From positions 16,018,501 to 16,082,500 of the forward strand of contig CM065321.1 of the NCBI GenBank assembly GCA_033032175.1: a stretch of 64,000 nucleotides of DNA, in the 5' to 3' direction. The number at the start of each line of letters is the position of its first letter. Within the stretch, counting starts at the first letter, position 1. Below, one piece after another: positions 32,480 through 56,700 of this stretch. The DNA is from Saturnia japonica. Its lineage: Eukaryota; Arthropoda; Insecta; Lepidoptera; Saturniidae. The notes below the pieces were generated by a model that saw only the letters and a list, made by a program, of their open reading frames with translations, was not told the DNA's origin and ran no database searches. Both the position numbers and the translations under genes were made by a program.

Positions 32480-32945
32480 GGCAAAATGACGATATTGTCC
32501 CTCATGGTGAGCACAGTACAATCCAAAAACAACGGCGACCACCCAGATATCCTAATCCATCGACGGTCCCCGCTGTCAGGTCTGACACAAGACTTTCGGC
32601 AGTTGGATATATATTGGCTATCCCAAAACGCAACAACTAGAAAGATAGTCATTGTGAAAGGTTTATTTATCACTATGTGTACCGTGGTCGCGACACAGTC
32701 GAGTACAAATATCCTACCACCCTTTTTCATTACTGGATAAACACAGGTTCATTCAGGAACGTGACACGTCTAATCGTGCCACTATGGTGTTACAGTCTTT
32801 GTATGGTGGTCGCGATCCAATTGGACAGAATTGTAGTTTTTTTTATCTGACATATCGTTAGCCTTAGGGGCCCTGAAGCCGCTGCGGCTTTTACAGCTTC
32901 ACCGGACTTGGGGGCGAGCGCTTAAGGCACTCAGCCGCGAAAATC
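32480..32945 (+). repeat. Composite interspersed repeat
   Basis: GAGCACAGTACAATCC...ACAACGGCGACCACC...CGCTGTCAGG is shared with 46480-46660 and in part with 48860-48980. The 3' block GCCTTAGGGGCCCTGAAGCC...GGGGGCGAGCGCTTAAGGCA is the inverse of 16560-16660. Confidence 0.4.
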
Positions 32946-33370
32946 CTACTACTCAGCAAAGCTTCACTTGTACGACTTGTGGTTACATAGGTAATTAATT
33001 ATGTTTAATTCTATGGGATATAATTTCATTGTTTTTGTCTAACTCTAGCGGCTATACTATAGTGATTTTATGAAAAACAAGCTACCTACTGATTGAGATT
33101 TTAGAGGCTGCGCCTGGGAAATTTGAGAGTTATCATAAAATACGATCAGGATTAGTCTACCATTAAAATTATATTAAAATGTCATTATGATACATGTTAC
33201 AATAGAGTAATAATTATATTTTATTAGGTACAATCGATACCAATAAGTCTAACATAGGTATAATATATTATATGTACTATCCATAGGGAAGATGGCTTTA
33301 CTCCAATACTGGGTTATTTACGAGATTAATCATCACGTCCATAAAAGACGTATTCTCATTGTTGCCCTTA

Positions 33371-33608
33371 GGGCCGGCGCATATGGCAATTTGGCTAAGC
33401 GCAGTACAGAGTATTCCTGCGAATTAAATGATGCATTTACGCCATCTATCTGAGTACGCGCGTTCCTGCGCGCTACCATTCTCTTGAATACTTAAGTTAA
33501 TTAATTTTCGATCTTATTTTTACTCGCAATAAAGACAATAATGCTATGTCAGTACAAAAATGATCTACGGTACGCTTCGATGTTATGTGCGCCGCGCCGC
33601 GCCGGTCC
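33371..33608. mobile_element. Harbinger-like MITE with TTA target duplication
   Basis: Inverted ends GGGCCGGCGC and GCGCCGGTCC are flanked on both sides by TTA (33368-33370 and 33609-33611). Three-base TWA duplications are the PIF/Harbinger hallmark. It is 238 bp and non-coding. Confidence 0.65.
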
Positions 33609-33700
33609 TTAGTTCACTAAAGTAGGGTCGGCATAGCATGTTTTCATCTTCCACTCTACTCTATCAGCTGTCATTTTAGTATTTATACATATATTTCATA

Positions 33701-34190
33701 CTAGCTGTACCCGTGGCTTCGCTCACGTGGACTACAGAATGCCCGCGTGAATCTTGCCCCCACGCTCCCGGCTATTTTAAAAACAAAAATGCTTATTGTG
33801 GGTGTTCCTTAGAAGATATACGTATACTCTCCCGGACTTTTTGTAGGTCTTTTTAATGCCTATGATTATGTAGTACATTAATTTGCTATATCTCTTATGG
33901 TTTACTCAGCATAAGCCATTTAAGCGCCCGAATTGATTCCCCATGACCAGTTTTTTTTTATTTGTGCGGAACGTAAGTTACTCCCTATAAATTGAGCTAT
34001 CTACCAGTGAAAGTCCCGTCAATATCGGTCCAACCGTTTCGGAGATTGCCCGGAACAAACACACAGACAGACAAAAATTATAAAAAATGTTGTTTTGTTA
34101 TAGGTGTCGTATATACTTAAATATGTATTTAGTAAAAAGCTGTTACTTTGACATTACAAATAGATACTTCAATTTTATTAATTGTATAGA
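33701..34190 (-). mobile_element. Non-autonomous Helitron, family A copy
   Basis: A minus-strand reading starts TCTATACAATTAATAAAA and ends CCACGTGAGCGAAGCCACGG, then GTACAGCTAG, followed by T. About 490 bp, closely similar to 703-1201. Confidence 0.65.
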
Positions 34191-35250
34191 TAGGTATATA
34201 TTATTTCTTACACAATCCATATACGGTGTTACTATTGTGTTATATCTGTCCATCTTCATAATATGTAAGAATATAAGACGTAAGTATTCTATGGTTCTCT
34301 ATAAAGTGTTGCTGCGAGAACATTCCATAAGCATTCACCAATCCCCACAATATCTTTCTTCGCCGTCAGCTTAAAATTCAGCGTTAGTGACTAAACTTAA
34401 TGTTACTAATAATTAAATTCAAATGTACGTAAATTGAATAACTCATTAGTACATGCTAGGGATTGTATCTGTGGACATCGGATACTACTGTGGCTAGCAG
34501 GGATAGCACCGAGGACGGCAAATCTCGCTTCTGGGGGTAGCTAGCGCATAAAAGGTAGAGTTATAAGTTGGTCTTCCAGGTGAACGACCTTTTTATAGTG
34601 GTATTTCTACATTAAATTCTTTTATTACACTACAAAAAAATGTAGGGTCTTCTGCAAGCTTTTGCTATATTTGAAATGTATTGTCATGGTATATGACAGT
34701 TTAAATTTTTTTATTGTTGATTTCACCCTCAAACGGGTTGCAATCTGTGCTAGTTAAGCTATAGGGCCTGCTAGTTTTAACCATTCGGCCATTGACTTTA
34801 TATTTCTCTTTAAAAAAAAAAATGCGTTGTTATGTACCTATATATCTTGAATTAGACTAAAAACTACGTATCTTCAGTGATAACAGATAAGCCTGTTGTA
34901 CACCAAGTGATATTTAAAAAATTCCACTCGTTTCTCGTTTGATAATTTCAATGTTTATCAAATAAACCCACTTAAAACTTTACATACAAGCCTATACATA
35001 TACACCTTTTTTGTCTAACATAGTAGTTTTTCAACCAAGAAAATACATTTACAAACCAATCGTTAAGGACTCGAAATTCTCGTTCCATATAGCAGTGCGC
35101 TTTGTTACCTACACATTTCAACTTAAGCTTGCTCGAGTACTGGCACTTCGTATTGTTATGATCTGAATTAAAATAGTAAGAAATCACCACTCTCGAAATC
35201 TCTGGAATAGTCTAGAATGTACTCGAAACATCGAAAATAATTATTCATAA
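34191..35250. other. Intergenic, nothing recognised
   Basis: AT-rich with no exon, RNA gene or element ends that I can support. Confidence 0.35.
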
Positions 35251-35597
35251 CTAGCTGGTACTCGCGACTTATTGGATATACACAGACTGATCTCGGAATA
35301 CGACAAACCAAAAGAAAATCGTAGATGGGTTTGTCACTATGTTTATGGTGGATGCCTTCCCTACCACCCTGCTATATTACTGCATATACACCAGCTGATT
35401 TCGGAACACGATAAAGCAAAAAAATCATAGATGAGTATTATATTTTTAGGATAACAGTGGTTAAGTAATTTATATTTTTATTATGATTTTTAGACTATCT
35501 GTGTGACAAATTTCATCTAAAACGTTCAGCCGTTTTTGCGTTATTGAGTAATAAACATCCGAATAAACACACTTTCATGTTTATTATATTAGTAGGA
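35251..35597 (-). mobile_element. Non-autonomous Helitron, family B, both ends intact
   Basis: Minus-strand start A|TCCTACTAATATAATAAAC and end GTCGCGAGTACCAGCTAG|T. The 3' part carries the GGTTTGTCGTATTCCGAGATC core that is amplified at 28470-28765. Confidence 0.65.
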
Positions 35598-36610
35598 TTA
35601 TAAAAATAATTGCGCAGTCAAAAAAAGGTACGATTGTCATGGAATAAATAATAATAATAGAAATCGTGCCATCTTTCAGCAAAAGTAATATATACCTAAT
35701 AAACAAAAACTGTACGCTATATTTGAAATAATCAAAAGAGTAAAATCATTCTTGCATTAGTTACTTGAAGGCGCATATAATATGATAATGACCTTTTGAC
35801 AGACAACATAACGCTTTTGAGTTAACGGTTTGATAAATTTCACTCCTCATAAAATTACCATACCGGGGTTCTTATATGAACATCGATTCATAAAAAGTAA
35901 ACTCCAAAAAAAAAATATTGATAAGCCGGATAATTGATTTCTTGCTGGTTCTTCTCCATGAAGGGAATATTTTCCTAACCGGTAGTACTTCTGTAACGTT
36001 ATGGCATAAGGAGGCACTTATGAACGTCAAAAAACTACCACCGGTTCGGAAAACATCCCAGTCATCGAGAAAAACCGACAAAAAACTCGATCGGGTTTAT
36101 CAACATCTTATTATCTTTATAAAAAAAAAATTACAGTATTTAATTATATATAGTTATTATCATTCACGCGCACACACGACAGTCCCGTTTTCGACCATGA
36201 GGCTAACGAAGAAGCACCTAATTAAAATACCAGTTTTTTTATAACGATAAGTTTCAAAAAAAGAAAATCTAAATTCACTTAATATGTTATAATATTTTAT
36301 CGCCAAGTATACATAAGGATGTTTGTTATTATTATAAATTTTACAACAATGATTGGCGTAAACTAGTGACCTCTCGAAGTTCGTAGCTTTTATTTTAAAC
36401 AATTATTTGAACTGATAAAAAATCATTATTAACCATAACATTTATTGAAATTAAATATATAAAACTACTTATATTGTTTGACAAAAAATTCGTTATGGTA
36501 TATACTCAATTAAAATAAAAAGAAGTATAACAGGTATAGTAAAAAAAATAAAGTAAATGTATTTAAATTTTTCAAAAAAACGTCATCGTTCTTGCATATA
36601 TCTAAATATA

Positions 36611-36832
36611 ATGAATATCTTAGAAATATTTACTATAGTTATATACTGTACGTTAGTATTAGGTTCCTTAGCGCCCACCCATATGCTGCTCACACGTGTA
36701 GGGCCTTGCGATGATGGGCAAGTGACAATTGTTAAAGTTACGGAACTAAGCATCACGACGAAGACTTATGATTCAACTTTAAGCGGAATACTAAACATAT
36801 CCGAGGATATAGAAAACGGATGGCATGTTAAG
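36611..36832 (+). CDS. Secreted six-cysteine protein, exon 1
   Basis: Signal peptide plus PTHMLLTRVGPCDDG through NGWHVK. Donor GTAAAATT, phase 0. The second in-frame ATG is chosen as start because it opens directly into the hydrophobic leader. Confidence 0.75.
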
Positions 36833-39800
36833 GTAAAATTTAGTTTATTTTTTATCTGGCCCAAGATGGTAATATGCTAAACCTAGTTGAGGACTAGCTC
36901 TAAAGTGCAGCTGCCGGAATACACCTATAGGTCTTTGGCGCCAGAACTCCAATTACTTACAGTAGTAGATAGCCAGCGAGTATTATAAAAACTATCGTTT
37001 TATCACGATCTTTTCCTTCATCGAAAAGACTTAAAGACTCATTATAGACATTCGAACTAACGTCGATCCAAATGATGTATGTACACGCTGCGACTGTGCC
37101 ATTGTAATTGCTTCATCAATATGAAAAAAATTGCGCGTGCAGCATCGCACCCATAATAAAAGGAAACTTGTTAAAAAGTGAGAATAGCGGACAATCTGTG
37201 TACCCATTAAGGTAGCCTTCAACGGTCCGTGATATTAATAATACAGTGTAAACTCTTTATAACGAAACTCAAGGGACTGAGCATTTTTGTCGTTATAGAG
37301 AGTTATCGTTATATGGAGTGGAGTTTCAATATGTGGGTTTTAACGCAAACCAACCAAGTTGGGCTCACTTCAACGTTATAGGGATGTTTACTATTTTGTC
37401 TCGGCGCCCTAACCTGTGTAGCTGATAAAAATAGATGGATACATTAAGGTTTGACACCGCTATTCGCATTTCTTGCTCCACATTGATCTTTGAACGACAT
37501 TTGCTCGCTTTCGGAGAACGGCAAAGAGAATTTCTTCACGGCGGCGCCCTTCTTCACTTTCTACGGCGTACCAGGGCGCCGCGGCGCACACTTTGGGAAC
37601 CCCTGGACTAGACTATTATTCTCTCATGTGAAAAGTTACTCTTAATTCTCGAATCGAATGCCCGCGTAAAAAGTTTCACTTCAAAAGTGAATTAATATTA
37701 TAACTCGTTGCACTGACTACGTTAAGTACACTTGCAGGCAACGATGCAGAAATGTCAAGACATACGTAACACGGACACTTGTGATTATTTCAAATCTTAC
37801 AACTTGGTGAAGAATGGTTGCGGTGACGAAGAAGACGACGACTACGATTTGTATTCGATGCTGTTTCATTACACGAAACCCAGGTAAACGATATTTATTT
37901 TAAAGTAAACAAGAGAGTCTGAGATTTTAAACTTTCAAGTTCTACTGTTAGGGCGGTTTGAACCAAAGCCCCAAATTATATCTAAATAATGAAACTAGAT
38001 AGATCGACAGTTGCATACATTTTGATACAACTGAATTAATTTTTTTAATTGTGGAAAACCCCTAAATTTACTTTCTGTAGCTAGATCAAGGGTTTTCTCC
38101 CTAAATTCAGGCACTAAAGGCCGAGTTATTTGTAGCCCAAATGCCCAAAATATACAGAGGAATTTAGACGAGGTGAAAAAAATGAAGCAAGGTTGATTCA
38201 GGTGGTTTTTCTATATTATATGGATACCACTATTTTTGAAGTTATAGTACATCTTTTCACTTGTTTAGTAGAGGTTCAAATTGTAATTGCATCATGTGAC
38301 GCAAGACATTTTCCTGGCTTTTTATTATTGCGTAAAATAATTTAATAGTGTATAAATAAACTATTTTAATCAATTCACATCACCAAAACATAATTTTCAG
38401 TGTATAGTTCACTTCTTGGTTGTGCAAGGTTTGTGACAGATCGCGTACATCCGCTACTGAACTGACGAAACTCAGTTGTACCGGAGAATCGCGGTCCGGA
38501 ACCGGCACATCCCAACCTCTAAAACCGTCCGCATAGTCGTAACGGCGATTGCTAATATCATTACGCTAGCGAGTGTTCGACCGCTAATAGCAAAAAAGGG
38601 AGTCTTTACGCCGTGCGTGCTAACAAGCACTGAAGTGCCTGGGATTATTCTTAATCGTACCACAACCTTCACACAGAACACCAACGAGAATCTGGACGTT
38701 CCAGAAGAACGGTAAGTGGATTTGCGTTGTCAGTTGCAGACCTTATGCTAACTTGGGGTACGCTGAACACTGAAAGGGGGTGTGATCATCAATATTGGTT
38801 CTTCGATAAAAACCAGCTCAAAGTTGATCACCATCATCAACACTTAATAAATAAAAAAATGGTAAAAAACTTGGTTTGAATTTAAGTGACATAACATCGA
38901 TGTTTTGCAAGTCAAGACATAAATGGGAAACAAATTATTTTTTGTTAAATCATCGATGCTTTAAAATCATCAACGTAGCGTATATAATTCATGTAACAGA
39001 ATTAAGAAGAAAATGTGCGTGAAGCACCGTACATGTGACAAAAGGGGAACGAGGATAGCCTAAACTGTGTACCTATTAGTTACCTATGCAATGTAGAGCT
39101 CTCTGTCTCCTTCTATATTATATCTTTCTTCTCTCTCGTGTTTACGTGGCGCGCCTCCTTGAAATTTCAATCTCAACTCTCATCTAATTGTCAAATCGCA
39201 ACCTAAGAAGTTTTACTTTAAAAATGACAACTGAGATCTTAGCGGTTACCTACAGATTGTCGTGCCCTTTGAAAGCCGGTAGCTACAAGATGATTCAGTA
39301 TCCAGTTTTCACCGAGGACAATTACCTAACCGTCCACGAATCGAAAATATCGACGAGCGTGTTCGGATACACTTACAAATTAGAAGGATATGTTGGGCAA
39401 ACGCAAAAGGTAAGTGCATATCGTTTACCTTCGTCTATGCTTTATTTTATTTGTTAATCGTAACAATATCGACGATTTTATAATATAGCTTTTTGAGATT
39501 GATGAATACATTGCTCTAGAGATATGGAAAAAAACTAATGTTATAAAGTTTTTCTACGGTAACAGACAGTACGTATGGTACAGATTCCATCGTGTTTTCA
39601 TGCTGAAATGCCTCTTCAGACTTCACACTTCGTTTGAGGGACCATATACCATAGGAGGGAGTAAATATTTTGAGTGGAAAAAACTTTTCAATTCCGCACG
39701 GTTCAGACACCATGCATGTGGTTAGAGGGGGGGGGGGGGGAGGGGGGGATATTACTATGCTCATGACTATTATAGTTTCGTTATATTTTAGATATTCTGT

Positions 39801-39923
39801 ACAGAAGCTTATCTACAACTACTATACAGGAGGGAACATAACTGGATTATTGGCAGAAACAAAACAAACCATTCGACGAAGAACGAAGACTCCAAAGAAA
39901 CTTATAGAGAAGTCAACGAGTGA
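36611..39923 (+). CDS. Secreted six-cysteine protein, ML/GM2-activator or DUF1091-like
   Basis: Exons 36611-36832, 37738-37883, 39256-39409 and 39792-39923 total 654 nt, 217 aa plus TGA, with matching phases (0, 2, 0). The N-terminus MNILEIFTIVIYCTLVLGSLA looks like a cleaved signal peptide; an in-frame ATG 54 bp upstream (36557) would spoil it. Exactly six cysteines follow: C33, C80, C89, C102, C126, C177. Landmarks are LTRVGPCDDG, KCQDIRNTDTCDYF, LSCPLKAGSYK, YKLEGYVG and IFCTEAYLQLL. The C-P-L-x-x-G-x-Y pattern and cysteine number resemble insect ML/CheA-like or DUF1091 lipid-binding families; this is inference, not a firm family call. An acidic loop (DEEDDDYD) and N-x-S/T sites are present. 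The role is unknown. Convergent with RIOK2. Confidence 0.75.
36857..37104 (-). repeat. tRNA-derived SINE, copy 2
   Basis: Diverged copy of the SINE at 1716-2033. It shares GGCCCAAGATGG, GTGCAGCTGCCGGAA, CACCTATAGG and the minus-strand B-box region TTCGAATGTC. It lies in intron 1 of the secreted-protein gene. Confidence 0.55.
37243..37335. mobile_element. Small pogo/Tigger-like MITE
   Basis: TACAGTGTAAACTCTTTATAACG at the left and ATATGGAGTGGAGTTTC at the right form an imperfect inverted repeat around GAGCATTTTTGTCG. ATAACGA-containing ends are typical of Tigger-type elements. Confidence 0.4.
37738..37883 (+). CDS. Secreted six-cysteine protein, exon 2
   Basis: ATMQKCQDIRNTDTCDYF through the acidic DEEDDDYD loop to HYTKP plus two bases. 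Acceptor CTTGCAG, donor GTAAACG, phase 2. Confidence 0.75.
37884..39255. other. Intron 2 of the secreted-protein gene
   Basis: Apart from the exon-like segment at 38476-38711, no supported element. The intron tail 39188-39255 is open and runs into exon 3. Confidence 0.4.
38476..38711 (+). other. Unassigned exon-like open segment in intron 2
   Basis: A 236-nt stop-free segment, GC-richer than its flanks, is bounded by CTCAG at 38471-38475 and by a strong GTAAGTGG donor. It ends in phase 2, as exon 2 does. Joined after exon 2 it reads into a TAG, and it holds no ATG, so it cannot be placed as an ordinary coding exon. The minus strand is also open over most of it. It may be a relic or a non-coding alternative exon. 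Confidence 0.25.
39256..39409 (+). CDS. Secreted six-cysteine protein, exon 3
   Basis: Completes an Arg codon, then LSCPLKAGSYK through YKLEGYVGQTQK. Acceptor CCTACAG, donor GTAAGTGC, phase 0 end. Confidence 0.75.
39725..39749 (+). repeat. Poly-G tract in intron 3
   Basis: Two G runs (13 and 7 bases) separated by one A, in intron 3, 43 bp before the exon 4 acceptor. Such runs are rare in this AT-rich window. Confidence 0.9.
39792..39923 (+). CDS. Secreted six-cysteine protein, exon 4 and stop
   Basis: The acceptor TTATATTTTAG gives IFCTEAYLQLLYRREHNW and a TGA stop after 43 codons, supplying the sixth cysteine in a beta-strand-like segment. A second acceptor 13 bp later would give a different frame with a cysteine-free, Lys/Arg-rich tail. 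The first is preferred. Confidence 0.6.
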   Translation: MFCTEAYLQLLYRREHNWIIGRNKTNHSTKNEDSKETYREVNE

Positions 39924-39928
39924 ATAAA
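39923..39928 (+). terminator. AATAAA overlapping the secreted-protein gene stop codon
   Basis: The TGA stop at 39921-39923 shares its last base with AATAAA. If used, the 3' UTR would be only tens of bases. Another AATAAA lies near 40046. Confidence 0.45.
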
Positions 39929-40175
39929 GATATCATCATTTACAATTCGGGCGCCGCTGAGAAAATGCGTTTCTGACGTTTGTCAACAGAGACTGTTTTA
40001 GCGTCACAAAATGGCGGCCCAACACGCTATTTGTGCTATATTGTACTAATAAAGAACTTTCGCGAGTATACAACAACTCGCCAAAGTTTTGTCGCAATCG
40101 GAATAATGCTTTATGAACCCATAGAGGTCAAACAAACAAATAAAAATTATTTTTATGTATATAGATAATGTACAC
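39929..40175. other. Short intergenic gap between convergent genes
   Basis: About 250 bp separate the two sets of poly(A) hexamers. No gene is present; 3' UTRs from both strands may overlap here. Confidence 0.5.
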
Positions 40176-40220
40176 TTTATTTTCATTGGGGTTTAAACAA
40201 AATAATACAATAAATTTGTT

Positions 40221-51783
<11,563 letters not shown>

Positions 51784-53704
51784 TTTCGTTAATTTACTCT
51801 ATTATTTATTTTTATGATAACAAAAACATACAACGTTGTCTACAACCTGCAGGTACATGTCAAAAGAAAATAGTGATGCTACTCGAGTGAAATTGTTAAA
51901 CTCGTATTCGAGCGAAAACACATTCGATTCGAGTTCGTTTGTACTTGAGTTACCCAGTCAATACGGCGCGATTAGATTCGATAAGTGCTACGCTAGGTCT
52001 CACTACGTAACTAGTTTACGTGGGGGCTTTACAAGGTCAAACTTGCATCTTGAATGTAAACAATCATTTATAGTTGACGTGCGACGTTTTATAGTTTTGT
52101 TATTATTGTATGAAAATCTGTTTAAAAGTTTAATTATTGCTATTATAGTACCTAGTGTATAGTAAGAGATAAAACTGATAACTTCTTATTTGCAATTTAA
52201 AGTCATTTTTACATGGCAACTTAATTAGTCGTAATAAGTCATTTTATTTTTCTTTGTTGATTAATGAGATAAATAAGGTAAATTATTTTTTATTTTATTT
52301 AATATTGCCAAATATTATTAATTTAATAAAGGTATTTAAATATTCCTCATCGAAACTCATCTCGAGTGATAAATTCCTACTCTAGTTGTAAAGAGTGTTA
52401 ATAGTTTACTCTAGTGACTCGAAAAATCGAGTACAACTCGAGTGATATATTAAAATTACTTGAGTGGCTTGAGTTACAATGCTGCTCGAGTCGGATCACT
52501 AAAAGAAATAGATCTGTACTAGTGATGTTTGACATTCATCGATGTTGTCTTAACTGGAGGTTAAAGTTGAAAAAAGCGAAGTTTTAATATCGATTTTAGA
52601 CTCTACAAAACATCGTTGTTAGGAAAAAAATTCGAACATTGATTATTCCATAGAGTTCGAGGTTACGATGTGGTATCCAAAAAAAGCTCGCCCATTGGGC
52701 TAGTACCGAAACAGCAATGTTTTGGTGTCATTATTTAATATTTATATTATATTATATATATTATATTTTGTCAATATTGGACATCGATGTTTCTCTAACA
52801 ACACACATCCCAAATCAGTACTATGAAAGTAGGGATAATCGATTTCATCTATGTTGTCAAAATATCAATATAATTAAGAAGAAAACATCAAATAATGGTG
52901 TTTCACATTTGTGTGATGTAAATGGAGTTTGAAGATCTTTACGCTAGCATATAATGTATATTATGGTGCACAAATTACAAAAAAAAAATAACTAAAAGTA
53001 GGCTTCGGTTAACCCACAAGAGATGCGATTTTGTCTCCTTTGAGTAAAAAAAAACATTTAACAGTTATTTTTTTTTATTAAATTTAAAAAATCACTGATA
53101 TACATTATTATCAGGCTTCATTTGTTATCGATATTTTTCTAATATAGATCATCCCTAACACATAAATGTCAGTGTCACCTAGTAAGGTTGCCAACTCCTC
53201 CTTATTATGAAACTAGTGAACGTAAAGCAAAACTTGAGCTTATTTTTGTACTTTATTAAACAGAAACTGTAAAGACTTCCTCGTTCAATTAATATGTTCA
53301 TTATGAGTTTAATAATAAAGCGAACAAAATGAATAAACTTGAGGTTTTTGTAAATTGTTAATCTAGTTAATAACCTTTTTTATTACCCTTGATACCCTAT
53401 TGTGTAAGAAATTATGTAAAAAAAATTTTTTTCAGCCATCCAACCTTAAACTTATTTGAATTATGCCAAATGTATCATCTACAACTTCTTTACATCAATA
53501 CACTGTCGTGTGTTTCCATTGTAGCTCCTTCCATTATGTACCCACTAAATTAACTCCGCAAAAAGATTGCTCTAAGTAGGTATACAAAATATTCAATTAA
53601 GGGTAATGTCCCAACATGACTAATAAATTCATATTGATTGATAGAAAGTACACTGATAAATCATAATGATAAATAATACAACAGTGTAATTATTTAAAAA
53701 TGTC
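51784..53704. other. RIOK2 5' flank and intergenic DNA
   Basis: 51850-52520 is rich in CTCGAGT/ACTCGAG motifs, a repeat-like composition also hinted at near 8560. No promoter element could be assigned. A 108-codon open frame here looks like chance. Confidence 0.35.
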
Positions 53705-56700
53705 TTTATTTGAATAAGAATATTTTGTATAATATTTAACAGTACATAATTAATAACATAATTTTTAAATGCTTTATAAAAATAGTAAAAAATTGTACGC
53801 ATGTTTTAGTTTACATTATATTACTTATAAAGAACAAGGCACATTTAAAATTAGTTTGTAATATTGCTACTCCGACTGTGAATGAAGTATAATACTTCGA
53901 CTAATATAAAAGTAAATTCGATAATCAAAAAGGCATTTTTATGAACGTGTCTTTTTTTTTTAATCGTAGTGATGTGAACAAAGTAGCAAACATCGTAATA
54001 CGTTAAATATAGATAAACATGTGTGCAACAGAAGCGAAACCTTCCGGAAAAATAAAAATATTTTCTTTCAAAACTCTTTTTAAAAATCCTAAATCAGCGG
54101 TATTCGAACTATCCGACCATTCGTACTGTACATACAACAGTGCGTACAAGTTTATTTGTTACACCGCTAGGCCAATTCGATTACGATCATAGTAGTTAAA
54201 ATCAGTATTAGCATTAATGTATCTTATTCTCTCGCAAGATAAATCCTATAGATATATGTGTTTTCGTTTCATCACGTTTTAAGTTATAACTGTATTAAAG
54301 AAAGTTTCACTTAAAAATAATTAAATGTTTAAAGATACACAAACTTTAAGATCATAAAGACTTCAAATAAATGGAAATAAAATGAAAGAACAATGTTGAG
54401 AAATACTGAATTCTGCAAGAACTAGGAAGTACGAGATCTAACAAAGAGATATATGTATTATTATAAGAATAATGAAACAGCTACGAAAATTACGAAACGA
54501 ATTGTAGTACTATATTTATAATGTCCATACCGTATTTACGGATACACACTAACAAACATTTTATAAAAAGTTAATAACAGTTATAATACAATTTATAAAA
54601 AATTTCATTACAATGTTCAACAACAATGAATAACATTAAAAAGTTGTGTACAATTTTTTTATAATCATGCGTCATTTTTATAATAATCTATTTGATTTAA
54701 AAAAATTTAGGACCGATTTTTCAATCAAAGATAGCTTTATTATTTGAGAAATATTTTTTAAATTTTGATATATTTTAACATCGAAATGATTCGTCCAAAT
54801 AAAATTATCTGATTATTGAAAATTGGCGCTTAATCCGATAACTTTATTTGGACAATAACTTTGGAGTTTTGGCGAAAAATTTATCCGTTGATTGAAAAAT
54901 CGACCCCGAGTGTGCTAAATAGAATGTTCTTTCTCAAGGATCGGTGTTGCAAGACTAATAAAACAAATTATAAAGAGCGTTTATATACTTCAAAACAAAT
55001 CAGAAGTCTCCAGTTTTAACACAATATAATATTAAGTCACTATTACCGGTGTTGACACACATTATTAAAATTTAGACGTCTCTAAAAGAGATTTCAAAAT
55101 AAGAAATTGTATTTAGTAGGGGTAGTTAAAGGTTAGACAGATTCAAGAATAATTTGACGAAGAAAATTATTAATAAGTACATTCTGTTATTTGGATGACT
55201 CAAAACTGAGTCTGATTAAAATTAATCAAACCAATTTACGTGCTCATGAATCCAAATGAATTTAGGAGTATACGTTAGTGTGTTATATGTTTTCCAATCC
55301 AAGTGTTAATATACTTTTTTATATCTGTACACAAGAGTATTTTATTTCAATATCGGTACTAGTTTATGAAAGGGTTTGTAATTACATTTTACTATTATGG
55401 TAATTCATACCTATCGCAATTTTCAATATAAAAATAAGATACAATCCAAAAAATCTTATCTAAAATGTTTAAAAATAGCTGCAAAATTACACAAAATATC
55501 ATATTTTAGTTAACAGTGCAATAAGTTCAATATAAAACATTCAAAGACTTTTTGTTTTTTACCTTTTGAAGGACACTTGGGTGTCATAAGAAAATTAACT
55601 TGGGCTTCATAAGAAAATTAAATTACTATTTATTATTATATTATGACATTATTAAGACTGAATCTGTCAAAAGGTTGGAAGAGTAACATGTAATTCATAA
55701 TGTAACTGTAATTATTATATATTATTTCAGTTAAATTCAATAAAAAAGCAAAACAACATAATTGACTCACAAATATAATCAAAACAAATACCAAAGTTTT
55801 AACTACAATTTTATTTAAATCGATTTTAGTTACGTAAATTAGTTTTCGTAAACATTAGCGTCTTTACTTATAAAACCTGTCAAAACTTAAACACAGTTTA
55901 AACTCCCTCTTTATCACATCCATATTCTAAGAAAATAACAAAGCTACAGATGGTAACCATTGCATAAATTTATATTTAATTAATCAATTCTTGGAAATTT
56001 GTTATATTTTAAAGGGAAGGTACCACGATATGGGGCTGCATTTGCTTGACTGCAACAAATCCCAAAGGACCTTTTTTCTTCTAAATAGCGAGTATGGCCA
56101 AAATATAAAAATTGTATAGAAACTAAGAAACAATCAATAGTTAATCGATTATTCGATAAGTTTTGTACAAAATAATTGATAATATCAAATTTTTCAACAA
56201 TCGATAGTTTACGAACACCTATGTGAATATGTACATCTTAATTCGAGTTAATGTTATGTTTACGAATAAAATGGTGAGAATAGAAACTTAAGTCATGATT
56301 TTGTTTATATTTTTAAGCGACTTCAAAAAAGGAGGTTCTCGATTAGAATGTATATTTTTTTATGGATACTAAGACATAACTTCTTTCTTTATGAACCGAT
56401 TTGAATGATTCTTTTATCATACGAAAGAGGATACCGTCAAGGGTGGTTCCATTTTAATTTATATCACCAGGGAACTCTTTAAAATAATTGAAATTGGTTT
56501 TCTTTTGTTTTGTATAAGATTTTTTTTAAATCAAATTTAACTGAAGTAGATTCTTAGAATATTATATTTTTATTTAGTAGTTATTTAGTACTAAAGGTTC
56601 TTTGTATGTATAGTAACAAAAATATTTATAAAATTGTAAATATTATTCATAAATTCTTATTTCATAAAGTTCGAATAGAAATGGCACGTAGATAACATAC

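Noticed and set aside
36557..36610. Earlier start for the secreted protein
   Set aside because: It would place 18 basic residues before the hydrophobic leader and destroy a good signal peptide.
51836..52162. 108-codon plus-strand gene upstream of RIOK2
   Set aside because: It lies in a CTCGAGT-rich repetitive stretch, has no recognisable domain and no splice or signal context.
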